Source: a virus. From it: 24,701 nucleotides of DNA. Position 1 is the first letter of the stretch. Each line of letters opens with the position of its first letter. Both the position numbers and the translations under genes were made by a program. The stretch lies in the IMG/VR virus record IMGVR_UViG_3300032116_001254, positions 1 to 24,701 of that record. One strand, 5' to 3'. Below the pieces are notes generated by a model that was not told the origin of the DNA, did not search any database, and was given only the letters and a program-made list of their open reading frames with translations. This document shows positions 16,338-23,662 of the stretch, one piece after another.

Positions 16338-18503
16338 ATGATAAAAGATGTAATAGTAGCTGCACAAAAAACACCACCTGCTCCACCAGTTTATTTCAAT
16401 GAAGTGTGGACTGCGGGACAAGATATAAATGGTGAATTAGGACAAAATACCTCTGGTTTTGGTATTGGACGTTCTTCTCCCGTACAAGTTGGAACAGATA
16501 CAAATTGGAGTAACATATCTGCTTTTGCCAATCTTACACATGCAATTAAAACAGATGGTACACTTTGGGCTTGGGGAAATAATCAAAACGGTCAAATAGG
16601 CGATAATACTACAATAAGTAGATCATTACCCGTTCAAATTGGAACAGATACAAATTGGAAATTTGTAATATCACCATTAGGATTAAAAACAAACGGAACA
16701 CTATGGTCTTGGGGTAGAAATTTAGGTGGAGAACTTGGTCAAAATGACACCATAAGTAGATCCTCACCAACACAAATTGGAACAGGTACTGATTGGGCGT
16801 ATGTTAATACATTTGCATTAGGTGGTACACCTGTTGCTATAAAAAGTAATGGTACACTTTGGGTTTGGGGTGCATCGGATCAGGCTGGACTTTCCAGAGA
16901 CAGTAGACTACCCGAATTAGTTTATGAAGACATGGATTACACACAAATACGAAGTTACTCTAATTTTTCCATGGGTGCATATATGGGTTATGGTATAGGA
17001 TTTGATGGTAAACTTTGGGGTTGGGGTGCTAATACATCACGGATATTAGGTGATGGTACTAATGTTAATAAGACTCTTCCTGTTCAAATTGGAATTGATA
17101 CAAACTGGTCAAAAATATATGCTGGTGTAGATTCAAGTGGCAATAGTCATAATTTTTCTATAAAAACAGATGATACACTATGGACTTGGGGTACAAATAC
17201 AGTTGGTCAACTAGGATTATTAGATACAACTTTTAGATCAATTCCAGTTCAAGTTGGACCTGATACAAATTGGAAAACAGTTTCACAAGGTGAATCATTT
17301 ACCATTGCATTAAAAACTAATGGAACAATGTGGGCATGGGGAAGGAATACAAGTGGAAATTTGGCACAAAGTAATACTATGGCATTGACTGCAACACGAT
17401 CATCTCCAGTACAAATCGGAACTCGTTCCGATTGGACACAAATTTCTTCGGGTGCATCTCACACTATTGCAATCAGATCAGATGGTACACTTTGGGCTTG
17501 GGGTAATGGTGGTAGTAGGCAATTAGGAATAACAACACCGTTTACTGGTAATAGATCATCACCAACACAAGTTGGGGTTCTATCTAATTGGTCACAAGTT
17601 GCAGCTGGTAGATTACACTCAATGGCCATTGCTTCTGACGGAACATTGTGGACATGGGGTGGTAACGCTTCTGGACAACTTGGTAGTGGATTAACCAATA
17701 CATTGTCTTCACCAACACAAGTGGGGACTCGTTCCGATTGGACACAAATTTCGGCAAGAAATGATAGTAGTTTTGGAATACGAACAGATGGAACTCTTTG
17801 GTCTTGGGGTTTGAACACATCTGGTCAATTAGGTTTAGGTGTATCATCAAATCGTTCTTCACCAACACAAGTAGGAACTCTAACAAATTGGGCATCTGCA
17901 TCTATGGGTACAGAACATGTTGCATTTATGAATCAATCCGGAGTATTATACACGGCCGGTGGATGGTCCACATCTACTTTCAATTCAAAATTGGGAATAG
18001 GTAGAGCGGTAGTAGATGAAACCTCTAGATCGAGTCCAATCCAAGTTGGAACCGATACAAATTGGGATAGATTATTGGGGCAGGATATGGCAGTAAAAAA
18101 AACAGATGGAACCAGCTGGGCATTTCTATACAGATCCAGTCCTATTCAGATTGGAACTGATACTGATTGGTCTATGATTTCCTGCGATGCTGGGGTTCCA
18201 AAATTTGGTATAAAGACAAACGGAACATTATGGCAATGGACTTCATCTGCATTGACATCGTATTCTCAATCATTTGGTACTTCTACTGATTGGAAAAATG
18301 TTTCATATAATAAGAATGGTCCTTATGCGATTTTTACCAAAACTGATGGTACACTTTGGTTTTGGGGAAACAATAGTAACGGACAAGGTGGACTTGGTGA
18401 TACAATATACAGATCATCTCCAATTCAAGTTGGTACTTTATCATCTTGGGTTTCTGCCTCAGCTGCAACCACACATATCGCTATAATAAAAAGATATACT
18501 TAA
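16338..18503 (+). CDS. RCC1-repeat beta-propeller protein, 14 repeats
   Basis: Nearly the whole 721-residue protein consists of about 50-residue repeats of the RCC1 type: IKTDGTLWAWGxNxxGQLG followed by RSSPxQVGTDTNWxxIS. I count 14 copies of the DTNW-like strand and 14 of the WxWG-like strand. The first is shortened (VWTAGQDINGELG) and three near the end are degenerate (LYTAGG, SWAFLYRSSP, LWQWTSS). RCC1 propellers have seven blades, so 14 repeats would fit two propellers in one chain. The short N-terminus (IKDVIVAAQKTPPAPPV) has no signal peptide. Placement directly after a collagen-like fibre gene suggests a virion surface or receptor-binding role rather than the guanine-exchange role of eukaryotic RCC1. 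ATG follows AAGGGTTAATT. Confidence 0.85.
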   Translation: MIKDVIVAAQKTPPAPPVYFNEVWTAGQDINGELGQNTSGFGIGRSSPVQVGTDTNWSNISAFANLTHAIKTDGTLWAWGNNQNGQIGDNTTISRSLPVQIGTDTNWKFVISPLGLKTNGTLWSWGRNLGGELGQNDTISRSSPTQIGTGTDWAYVNTFALGGTPVAIKSNGTLWVWGASDQAGLSRDSRLPELVYEDMDYTQIRSYSNFSMGAYMGYGIGFDGKLWGWGANTSRILGDGTNVNKTLPVQIGIDTNWSKIYAGVDSSGNSHNFSIKTDDTLWTWGTNTVGQLGLLDTTFRSIPVQVGPDTNWKTVSQGESFTIALKTNGTMWAWGRNTSGNLAQSNTMALTATRSSPVQIGTRSDWTQISSGASHTIAIRSDGTLWAWGNGGSRQLGITTPFTGNRSSPTQVGVLSNWSQVAAGRLHSMAIASDGTLWTWGGNASGQLGSGLTNTLSSPTQVGTRSDWTQISARNDSSFGIRTDGTLWSWGLNTSGQLGLGVSSNRSSPTQVGTLTNWASASMGTEHVAFMNQSGVLYTAGGWSTSTFNSKLGIGRAVVDETSRSSPIQVGTDTNWDRLLGQDMAVKKTDGTSWAFLYRSSPIQIGTDTDWSMISCDAGVPKFGIKTNGTLWQWTSSALTSYSQSFGTSTDWKNVSYNKNGPYAIFTKTDGTLWFWGNNSNGQGGLGDTIYRSSPIQVGTLSSWVSASAATTHIAIIKRYT

Positions 18504-18504
18504 A

Positions 18505-18536
18505 TTTGCTTATTATCGATAAATTTTGTATATTTG
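18505..18536 (+). promoter_or_regulatory. Bacteroidota sigma-70-type promoter before glycosyltransferase cassette 2
   Basis: TTTG (18505-18508), a 20-base spacer, and TATATTTG (18529-18536) lie in the 65-base gap after the RCC1 gene. Geometry and the AAATTTTGTATATTTGTTA core are identical to those at 6949-6980. Transcription should start around 18543 and the ATG at 18569 follows AAAAAGG-N7. Confidence 0.78.
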
Positions 18537-18568
18537 TTAGTTACATATAAAAATAAAAAGGTTTTGTT

Positions 18569-19576
18569 ATGTTTGAAAAAGAAATTCATCCATTAGATGT
18601 TGCATTAAGTCATGCAATAAATGGACAACCAGATATAAGTGAAAAAATTCTACGCGAACAATCCCAAGATGATTTGAGGGTTCTTTTTAATTTGGGATGG
18701 CATGAAATGCGTCATAGTAATATGATGAAGGCATTTGAACATCTAAATTATGGTAGATTCATTAACACATTTGGATTACCTGCACTTCCTGGAAAGATTT
18801 GGAAAGATGAACCACTTGAAAATAAAACACTTCTTTTTAGGTGTGAGGGTGGATTTGGTGATCAAATTCTAAATTTTCGTTTTGCTAAACGATTTCAAGA
18901 AATGGGTGCAAGAGTTTTGGTATCGTGTGCATCGGAATTAAAACCTTTATTTTCAAGACATGGATTTATTTGTGTTGATAATGAAGTTATCATGTGTGCT
19001 CATTATGATTATTGGGTTCCTGCAATGTCTGCTCCGTATGTTCTCGGAATGGAATATGGTGATTTGGATGGTTCTCCATTTATCTTTCCATCTGAACCAA
19101 GAAATTTGTTTTCAAAACCTGGAAATCTTAAAGTTGGTATTCGTTGGAGTGGTTCTCCAGAATTTGAAGATGAACAACACAGAAGATTTCCGCCGGAATT
19201 GATGATAGATCTTCACGATATTCCAAATACAACATTTTATTCATTGCAAAGAGACGAAAATCTTGTAGATGGATTACCTTTTGGTGATATGCGTGAACAA
19301 ATGAAATCTTGGGATGAAACTGCAAACATAATTGCTGGTTGTGATTTGATAATAACATCATGTACATCAGTTGCTCATCTATCCGGGGCTATTGGAAAAC
19401 CAACGTGGGTGGTTACGCCCATAATGCCATATTATACGTGGGTTGTTCCTGGAGATACTTCTAATTGGTATGATTCTGTCAAATTGTTTAGACAAGAAAA
19501 ATACGGTGAATGGGATGTTCCATTCATAAAAATTCGTGAAGAACTTACTAAATTAGCAGAAGGATATGTTAAATAA
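18569..19576 (+). CDS. GT9/TPR-type glycosyltransferase
   Basis: The 335-residue protein has a short helical, TPR-like N-terminus (about 8-60, with VLFNLGWHEMRHSN) and a GT-B catalytic region. CEGGFGDQILNFRF at 92-105 is the GxGD loop of the ADP-heptose:LPS heptosyltransferase (GT9) superfamily. A KVGIRWSGSPEF strand begins the C-terminal lobe, NTTFYSLQRDE follows, and CDLIITSCTSVAHLSGAIGKPTWVV (from C258) is the donor-binding end of the fold. Enzymes with this TPR-GT layout transfer sugars to proteins or lipid-linked glycans. Its own host-type promoter lies directly upstream and the next glycosyltransferase starts in its stop codon, so the two form an operon. Donor sugar and acceptor cannot be read from the sequence. 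Confidence 0.78.
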   Translation: MFEKEIHPLDVALSHAINGQPDISEKILREQSQDDLRVLFNLGWHEMRHSNMMKAFEHLNYGRFINTFGLPALPGKIWKDEPLENKTLLFRCEGGFGDQILNFRFAKRFQEMGARVLVSCASELKPLFSRHGFICVDNEVIMCAHYDYWVPAMSAPYVLGMEYGDLDGSPFIFPSEPRNLFSKPGNLKVGIRWSGSPEFEDEQHRRFPPELMIDLHDIPNTTFYSLQRDENLVDGLPFGDMREQMKSWDETANIIAGCDLIITSCTSVAHLSGAIGKPTWVVTPIMPYYTWVVPGDTSNWYDSVKLFRQEKYGEWDVPFIKIREELTKLAEGYVK

Positions 19577-20361
19577 TGAATACGAATAAATTGAGCATAG
19601 ATATTGTGTTGAGGACACATAGTTTTATAGATATTCATGCAAACCCAACCCCAAGATATTGTGGAGTTGATAAAACAACATTAGTTATCAAATGTGTAAA
19701 GTCATTAGTTCAGTCTGCCGAACAATATGACGGTAAAATACACTTCGTTTGGTATGACGATCATTCTTCGCAAAAGATGATAGATGTTTTACATGAAATT
19801 TTCAAAACATCAAGACACACTTATGAATTTAATCCATTAGAGTTACGAGGATGGAATGCTTCTGGTCATGCTCAATTTGATAGGGGTCGTTCATCTAATG
19901 CAGATTTAGTTTATTTTGTTGAAGATGATTACCTGCATTATCCAACTGCTATAGTTGAAATGGTTGATGCATATTCAACATTTAAGAAAAATTTAGGATC
20001 AGAAGTTGCAATTCATCCATACGATGATCCAGATAATTATATGGCAAAGTTTATAGATGAATCAAGAATTGTTCTTGGTAAAAATAGACATTGGAGAACA
20101 AACAAATATGCAACTTTCACTTTCATGTGTAATCCTGAAATTGTCCGTAAATTTTGGAGTAGATTTTACACGTGTGCAACAGAATATATGACCGAGTGGG
20201 GTGAAGCCAATGAAATTCAAGAAGGAACAACTATCAATCATATTTGGCGTTGGGAAGTAACTCTTTTTACCCCAATACCATCGCTAGCATTACATATGGG
20301 GTATGAGAGACAACTTGATCCGTATATTGATTGGAAAAAATTATGGGATTCGGTTGTGTAA
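19576..20361 (+). CDS. GT-A-type glycosyltransferase
   Basis: The 261-residue protein resembles a GT2-like GT-A enzyme. It starts SIDIVLRTHSF, a nucleotide-sugar-binding beta strand, has WYDDHSS near 54, and carries VEDDYLHYP at 115-123, whose EDD is the probable metal/donor DxD motif. The C-terminal half contains conserved-looking aromatic motifs (TNKYATFTFMCNP, EGTTINHIWR), and no membrane segment is seen. The ATG overlaps the last base of the preceding stop codon (TAATG), indicating translational coupling with the GT9-like enzyme. Glycosyltransferases with an IYFVEDDYLH-type motif occur in other large phages. It would act in the cytoplasm, and its target is unknown. Confidence 0.75.
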   Translation: MNTNKLSIDIVLRTHSFIDIHANPTPRYCGVDKTTLVIKCVKSLVQSAEQYDGKIHFVWYDDHSSQKMIDVLHEIFKTSRHTYEFNPLELRGWNASGHAQFDRGRSSNADLVYFVEDDYLHYPTAIVEMVDAYSTFKKNLGSEVAIHPYDDPDNYMAKFIDESRIVLGKNRHWRTNKYATFTFMCNPEIVRKFWSRFYTCATEYMTEWGEANEIQEGTTINHIWRWEVTLFTPIPSLALHMGYERQLDPYIDWKKLWDSVV

Positions 20362-20362
20362 T

Positions 20363-20371
20363 CATATTTAT
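20363..20371 (+). promoter_or_regulatory. Candidate late-type promoter motif CATATTTAT
   Basis: CATATTTAT follows the stop codon of the glycosyltransferase at once and ends 29 bases before the ATG at 20401. It continues as TTGTAT, matching the extended form seen at 11967. Function is inferred. Confidence 0.5.
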
Positions 20372-20400
20372 TTGTATGTAAATGAATTTAGGAATGTTTG

Positions 20401-20853
20401 ATGAAATATGCATTAGTAGAAGATGGTTTGGTAAAAGAAAGTAATAGAATGTTGCCAAGAAATTGGAAAAACATTTCAAATTTTTATTTATTAGATCAAG
20501 AAACATTGAAATCATATGGTTGGTTTCCATATAGATTTGAACCCGCATCTATTCCTGAAAATGGTATTTCTGACGGTAGTTATTATGAAATAACGGAACA
20601 AGAAGTTGTTGAAATACAAACATATAGAATAAAAACAGAATTAGAAATTGAAATTGAATTAGATAGTATGTGGTCTTTCATTCGAGAAAGACGAACTGTA
20701 AAATTAAAAGAATGCGATTGGACTCAATTATCAGATAGTCCATTAACTCCTGAAAAAAAAGAACAATGGCAAATATATCGTCAATCACTGCGAGACATAA
20801 CATTACAATCTGATCCTTACAATATAGTTTGGCCAGAAGAACCGGGAATATAA
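20401..20853 (+). CDS. Tail-assembly-chaperone-like protein (Phage_tail_APC type)
   Basis: The 150-residue protein ends in the signature of the phage tail assembly chaperone family. It has SMWSFIRERRTVKLKECDW (through W107), then a QLSDSPLTPEKKEQW segment, YRQSLRDIT, and DPYNIVWPEEPG. In that family the WxxIRxxRxxxLxxxDW helix and RQALRDI/VWP motifs are diagnostic. These proteins assist fibre or tail assembly and are usually encoded next to fibre genes. The N-terminus MKYALVEDGLVKES is like that of the 77-residue protein at 14640. I use ATG 20401 rather than the TTG three bases upstream, since TTTAGG is better placed for it. It stands first in a run of virion-related genes behind a candidate late motif. 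Confidence 0.75.
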   Translation: MKYALVEDGLVKESNRMLPRNWKNISNFYLLDQETLKSYGWFPYRFEPASIPENGISDGSYYEITEQEVVEIQTYRIKTELEIEIELDSMWSFIRERRTVKLKECDWTQLSDSPLTPEKKEQWQIYRQSLRDITLQSDPYNIVWPEEPGI

Positions 20854-20854
20854 G

Positions 20855-21598
20855 ATGAACAACAAAATTTTCAAATTGATAAAAGAAATGAACCTTTCCA
20901 TATTCAATGAAAATGAATTAGTGGACAAGGATATTGTTGTAATTTATCCTGGCAAATTTCAACCTATGGCAATTTATCATCGTGAAGAATATGAAAGAAT
21001 TTGCCGTAAATTTGATAAAGACAATGTAATAATTGTAACAAATGATATTACGGATCCAATAGAAAAACCATTAACCTATGATGAGAAGTTTGCAATAATG
21101 CGTCGTCATAATGTTAAACATATTCAAAAATCAAATACACCATTCCATGCAACAAATGTAATTGAACAATTTGATGGTGATTCTACGGTTGTAATTTACG
21201 CTGTTGATAAATCAGATGTTTCAAAATTAAAAGACTATAAAAGATTGATGAAATGGAATGGTAGTAGTCATTTAACTTACAAAGATATTCAGAATCCATA
21301 TGTTTATTATATGGTAGTAAATCATGTTCGATATGATATTCCATCGTTTGGCAAAATGGATTCAAAAACTATTTTTGCTGCACTATCAGACCGTACTGCT
21401 AAATTATCAGAATTGAAGTCTCGTTTCATTTCTATATTTGGTTGGTTTGATGTGGATATATTTAATATGATTGTTTCTAAATTCAATACCAAACGTGGTA
21501 AAATGAAAGAGATTAAAAAAGATAAAAATGGTTTAAGACCATTGCACATGATAACGAGAAAATTTTGGAATAAAGTTTACAAAGAAATAATAAAATAA
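20855..21598 (+). CDS. Nucleotidyltransferase-fold protein with degenerate HxGH motif
   Basis: The 247-residue protein has the Rossmann-like start of the cytidylyltransferase/NMN-adenylyltransferase superfamily. DIVVIYPGKFQPM (26-38) corresponds to the GRFQPxHxGH loop. Next come a NVIIVTND strand, PLTYDEKFAIMRRHNV and, later, a MDSKTIFAAL stretch resembling the ISxTxIR motif. The catalytic HxGH reads A39-I-Y-H42, so the first His and the Gly are lost and only the second His remains. Nucleotidyl transfer would normally need both histidines. Phage proteins of this fold occur among virion genes of large myoviruses, so a structural or binding role is possible. The C-terminal 60 residues are basic and unassigned. 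ATG is one base after the previous stop, with CCGGGA upstream. Confidence 0.65.
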   Translation: MNNKIFKLIKEMNLSIFNENELVDKDIVVIYPGKFQPMAIYHREEYERICRKFDKDNVIIVTNDITDPIEKPLTYDEKFAIMRRHNVKHIQKSNTPFHATNVIEQFDGDSTVVIYAVDKSDVSKLKDYKRLMKWNGSSHLTYKDIQNPYVYYMVVNHVRYDIPSFGKMDSKTIFAALSDRTAKLSELKSRFISIFGWFDVDIFNMIVSKFNTKRGKMKEIKKDKNGLRPLHMITRKFWNKVYKEIIK

Positions 21599-21609
21599 AA
21601 GGTTATGTT

Positions 21610-22233
21610 ATGGAATTAAAAATTGAAAGTCTTAATGATGTTAAAAAACTGCTTTCTGGAAAACATGAAATTCAGGAGAGAGTTCAAGTTGGCTATACCG
21701 AAGAAGACAAAGAAAAAAATCTTTCAAGGAAAATCGGTGATAAATGGTTTGATGAAGATGGAAATGAATGGGAGCAAAGAAATGGATATAAAATAAAACT
21801 TGGAAAAGAATGGCAACAAGAATTGCATGAATATCTAAATTCATTTCCAAATTGTCCCAAAGAAACTTGCACCTGTGGTATGCCAAAAAAACTTGATCAG
21901 AAAATGAAACGTATTCATGGAATGTGTTTTGATTGTGTTATTGATATGGAACATAAAATTCGTCTTGAAGGTAAATGGGATGAATATGAAAAGACAAAAG
22001 TAAAACAAAATGCACTTGCTTGGTTAAAAGAAGCTGAAAGGGATAAAAATGTTATTGCGAGTGAATTATCGCGACTTGAATTTACAAATGATTTTGGTGA
22101 TAATGAAAAATGGAAAACTCCTTTTAACAAAGAAGAAATTTTGGAAAAAATAGAAAAAGAATTTGTTGAATTTAGAAAAAATTTCATAGAACAACTAGAA
22201 AAGGATTTAGGAGAAAGGATTGAGGAAAGTTAA
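21610..22233 (+). CDS. Hypothetical phage protein with Cys-cluster
   Basis: The 207-residue protein is highly charged. Residues 42-66 read IGDKWFDEDGNEWEQRNGYK, a small beta unit, followed by a helical KLGKEWQQELHEYL. A Cys cluster then comprises C82, C87, C89, C106 and C109 with H103 (CPKETCTCG and HGMCFDC), a likely zinc-binding site. The remaining half is charged and probably coiled coil (KVKQNALAWLKEAERDK, EKIEKEFVEFRKNFIEQL). I recognise the pattern from proteins of large environmental T4-like phages but know of no function. ATG at 21610 lies exactly 7 bases after AGG. The holin-like gene starts within its 3' end. A zinc-stabilised scaffold or nucleic-acid-binding role is possible. Confidence 0.6.
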   Translation: MELKIESLNDVKKLLSGKHEIQERVQVGYTEEDKEKNLSRKIGDKWFDEDGNEWEQRNGYKIKLGKEWQQELHEYLNSFPNCPKETCTCGMPKKLDQKMKRIHGMCFDCVIDMEHKIRLEGKWDEYEKTKVKQNALAWLKEAERDKNVIASELSRLEFTNDFGDNEKWKTPFNKEEILEKIEKEFVEFRKNFIEQLEKDLGERIEES

Positions 22234-22531
22234 TCCAGTATCGGAAACTTTTAGAGGAATTGGTGGTAATATATCATCAAAGAGGATAATGATGTTCTTT
22301 TCTTTTCTTGTAATGATATTTATGGCAATACTTTCTACCTTTTACGATAAAAAAGTAGAACAATTTATATTCGATGGGTTCCTTTACATAGTAGTTGGCG
22401 GGTTGTTTTCAGTTGCTTCAGAACAATTTGCCGGTAAATTTAGAAAAATGGAACATCAAGATTATTACGAAGAAATAAATGATAATGATATTATAGATGA
22501 ACCACCAAGAAGAAAACGGAGAAATTTATGA
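22220..22531 (+). CDS. Holin-like small membrane protein
   Basis: The 103-residue protein has two hydrophobic segments: MMFFSFLVMIFMAILSTFY (about 24-42) and FIFDGFLYIVVGGLFSVAS (about 50-68). They are joined by a short charged loop (DKKVEQ). A soluble polar/basic tail follows, ending PPRRKRRNL. The SSKRxMxFxxFLxM...FxFDGxLYIVxGGL layout is like that of holins in Bacteroidota phages, which form lesions in the inner membrane at lysis. The start is TTG at 22220 with AGGAG 6 bases upstream, overlapping the previous gene by 14 bases. The next gene starts in its stop codon (ATGA). No endolysin is recognised nearby, so the holin call rests on topology and pattern. It could also be a structural membrane protein. 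Confidence 0.6.
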   Translation: MRKVNPVSETFRGIGGNISSKRIMMFFSFLVMIFMAILSTFYDKKVEQFIFDGFLYIVVGGLFSVASEQFAGKFRKMEHQDYYEEINDNDIIDEPPRRKRRNL

Positions 22532-23103
22532 AACAAGTAATTGTTGAGAGAGCAGTTCCAACAAACAAAAAACTTTACAATAGTATTAGGTCTAGAATTA
22601 AGAAAAAATATAAAGTATGGCCAAGTGCATATGCATCCGGTGCATTAGTAAAGGCGTACAAAGCTGCTGGTGGTGGTTATCGTAATGTAAAGGAAATTAT
22701 CACAAACCCAACTTACCAGTTAGAAAGTTATAGAACGAATGAATGTGGTAAAATAACTGAACTACATTTTGGTTTACAAGAAAGTGGTTTGAGTTCCGTC
22801 AATGAAGCTGAATATCGTGGAAGAAAAGTTTCTCTCGGTAAACCATTCAGAACACCAGGTGGTCCTAAAAAGTTTTCTGTTTATGTTAAAAAACCAAATG
22901 GAAATGTTGTAAAAGTAAACTTTGGACACAAGGGTGAGGGTGGCAAAAAAACAATGCGTATTAAAAAGAGTAATGCTGCTCGTAGAAAATCATTCCGTGC
23001 TCGTCATAATTGTCAGTCTCCTGGACCAAGACATAAAGCCAGATATTGGTCCTGCCGTTTTGGATGGCCAAGTTCTGGAAAAGGTGCAATAGATAAAACA
23101 TAA
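22528..23103 (+). CDS. Basic two-domain phage protein of unknown function
   Basis: This 191-residue protein is very basic. Residues about 16-52 contain KKKYKVWPSAYASGALVKAY, a pattern found in several large-phage proteins. After a linker (TYQLESYRTNE, VNEAEYRGRKVSLGKPFR), the C-terminal part has KKFSVYVKKPNGNVVKVNFG, then MRIKKSNAARRKSFRARHNC, and RHKARYWSCRFGWP. The latter matches a small domain of unknown function common in cyanophages and other T4-like phages (I recall the Pfam DUF5872 and DUF6321 names for such domains, unchecked). Two conserved cysteines flank basic residues, so nucleic-acid binding is plausible. In related phages the C-terminal domain is linked to head or core proteins. 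The ATGA overlap with the holin-like gene indicates coupling. Confidence 0.6.
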   Translation: MKQVIVERAVPTNKKLYNSIRSRIKKKYKVWPSAYASGALVKAYKAAGGGYRNVKEIITNPTYQLESYRTNECGKITELHFGLQESGLSSVNEAEYRGRKVSLGKPFRTPGGPKKFSVYVKKPNGNVVKVNFGHKGEGGKKTMRIKKSNAARRKSFRARHNCQSPGPRHKARYWSCRFGWPSSGKGAIDKT

Positions 23104-23106
23104 TAC

Positions 23107-23640
23107 ATGAATACTGGAATATACAAATCTGTTATGAAAGATTTGCTACAGTCTAATGCTGTTGCAGATAGAAAAGTTTTTGCTGAAATAATGGCAAAAG
23201 CATATGAGGTATCAACCGTTGGTTTTGCAGGAACTATTTTTGGTGCAAAATTGATAAGTGGTGATACCGCATTTTTAACTAGTTCTATAAACAATGCACT
23301 AGATGCTAATTTTGCAGATACAACTCGTGGTGTAAATCAATCCGCATATAATTTAATGGCTATTGGATTTATGGGCTATTGGGCATCTGCAAAGTTTACA
23401 CCAGTTCCATTTGCACCAGCTATGACCGCTACCGTAAAAGGTCCAGTGGTTACAGTTCCAGGTTCACCAACACCATTGGGTGGCAATTTATTTTATTCTT
23501 TTGTTTTAGGAAATGCAGAAGCTCATTTGAATGCAATTTGTATGTCATTGCTTGCATTTCAAAAAACAATAACTGGAACAATAAGTGGAACATCATCTAG
23601 TGGAACGGCAATATCATTGCCTTGGATTGGTATAATTTGA
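23107..23640 (+). CDS. Hypothetical hydrophobic-patch phage protein
   Basis: The 177-residue protein starts MNTGIYKSVMKDLLQSNAVADRK in a helical, charged segment. It then becomes Ala/Gly-rich with moderately hydrophobic stretches (VGFAGTIFGAKLI, LMAIGFMGYWAS and YSFVLGN). A Pro/Val/Thr-rich segment (VPFAPAMTATVKGPVV) lies in between. It ends in a Ser/Thr/Gly strand followed by ISLPWIGII. I do not recognise the family. The segments are too polar for confident membrane helices, and a virion structural protein is more likely than a membrane protein. ATG 23107 has no good Shine-Dalgarno at normal distance, and the nearest AGG-like sequence is about 20 bases away, so it may rely on coupling to the gene ending three bases upstream. 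Confidence 0.5.
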   Translation: MNTGIYKSVMKDLLQSNAVADRKVFAEIMAKAYEVSTVGFAGTIFGAKLISGDTAFLTSSINNALDANFADTTRGVNQSAYNLMAIGFMGYWASAKFTPVPFAPAMTATVKGPVVTVPGSPTPLGGNLFYSFVLGNAEAHLNAICMSLLAFQKTITGTISGTSSSGTAISLPWIGII

Positions 23641-23649
23641 TTGTTTGCA

Positions 23650-23658
23650 TATATTTAT
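23650..23658 (+). promoter_or_regulatory. Candidate late-type promoter motif TATATTTAT (unusual spacing)
   Basis: TATATTTAT followed by GTGTAT lies in the 22-base gap before the basic protein gene, but only 4 bases before its ATG. Promoter function for that gene would need an almost leaderless transcript, so this copy is weaker evidence. Confidence 0.3.
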
Positions 23659-23662
23659 GTGT

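Noticed and set aside
16338-18503. Eukaryotic RCC1-type guanine exchange factor
   Set aside because: Only the repeat fold is shared; no reason to expect a Ran-like partner, and the context is virion fibres.
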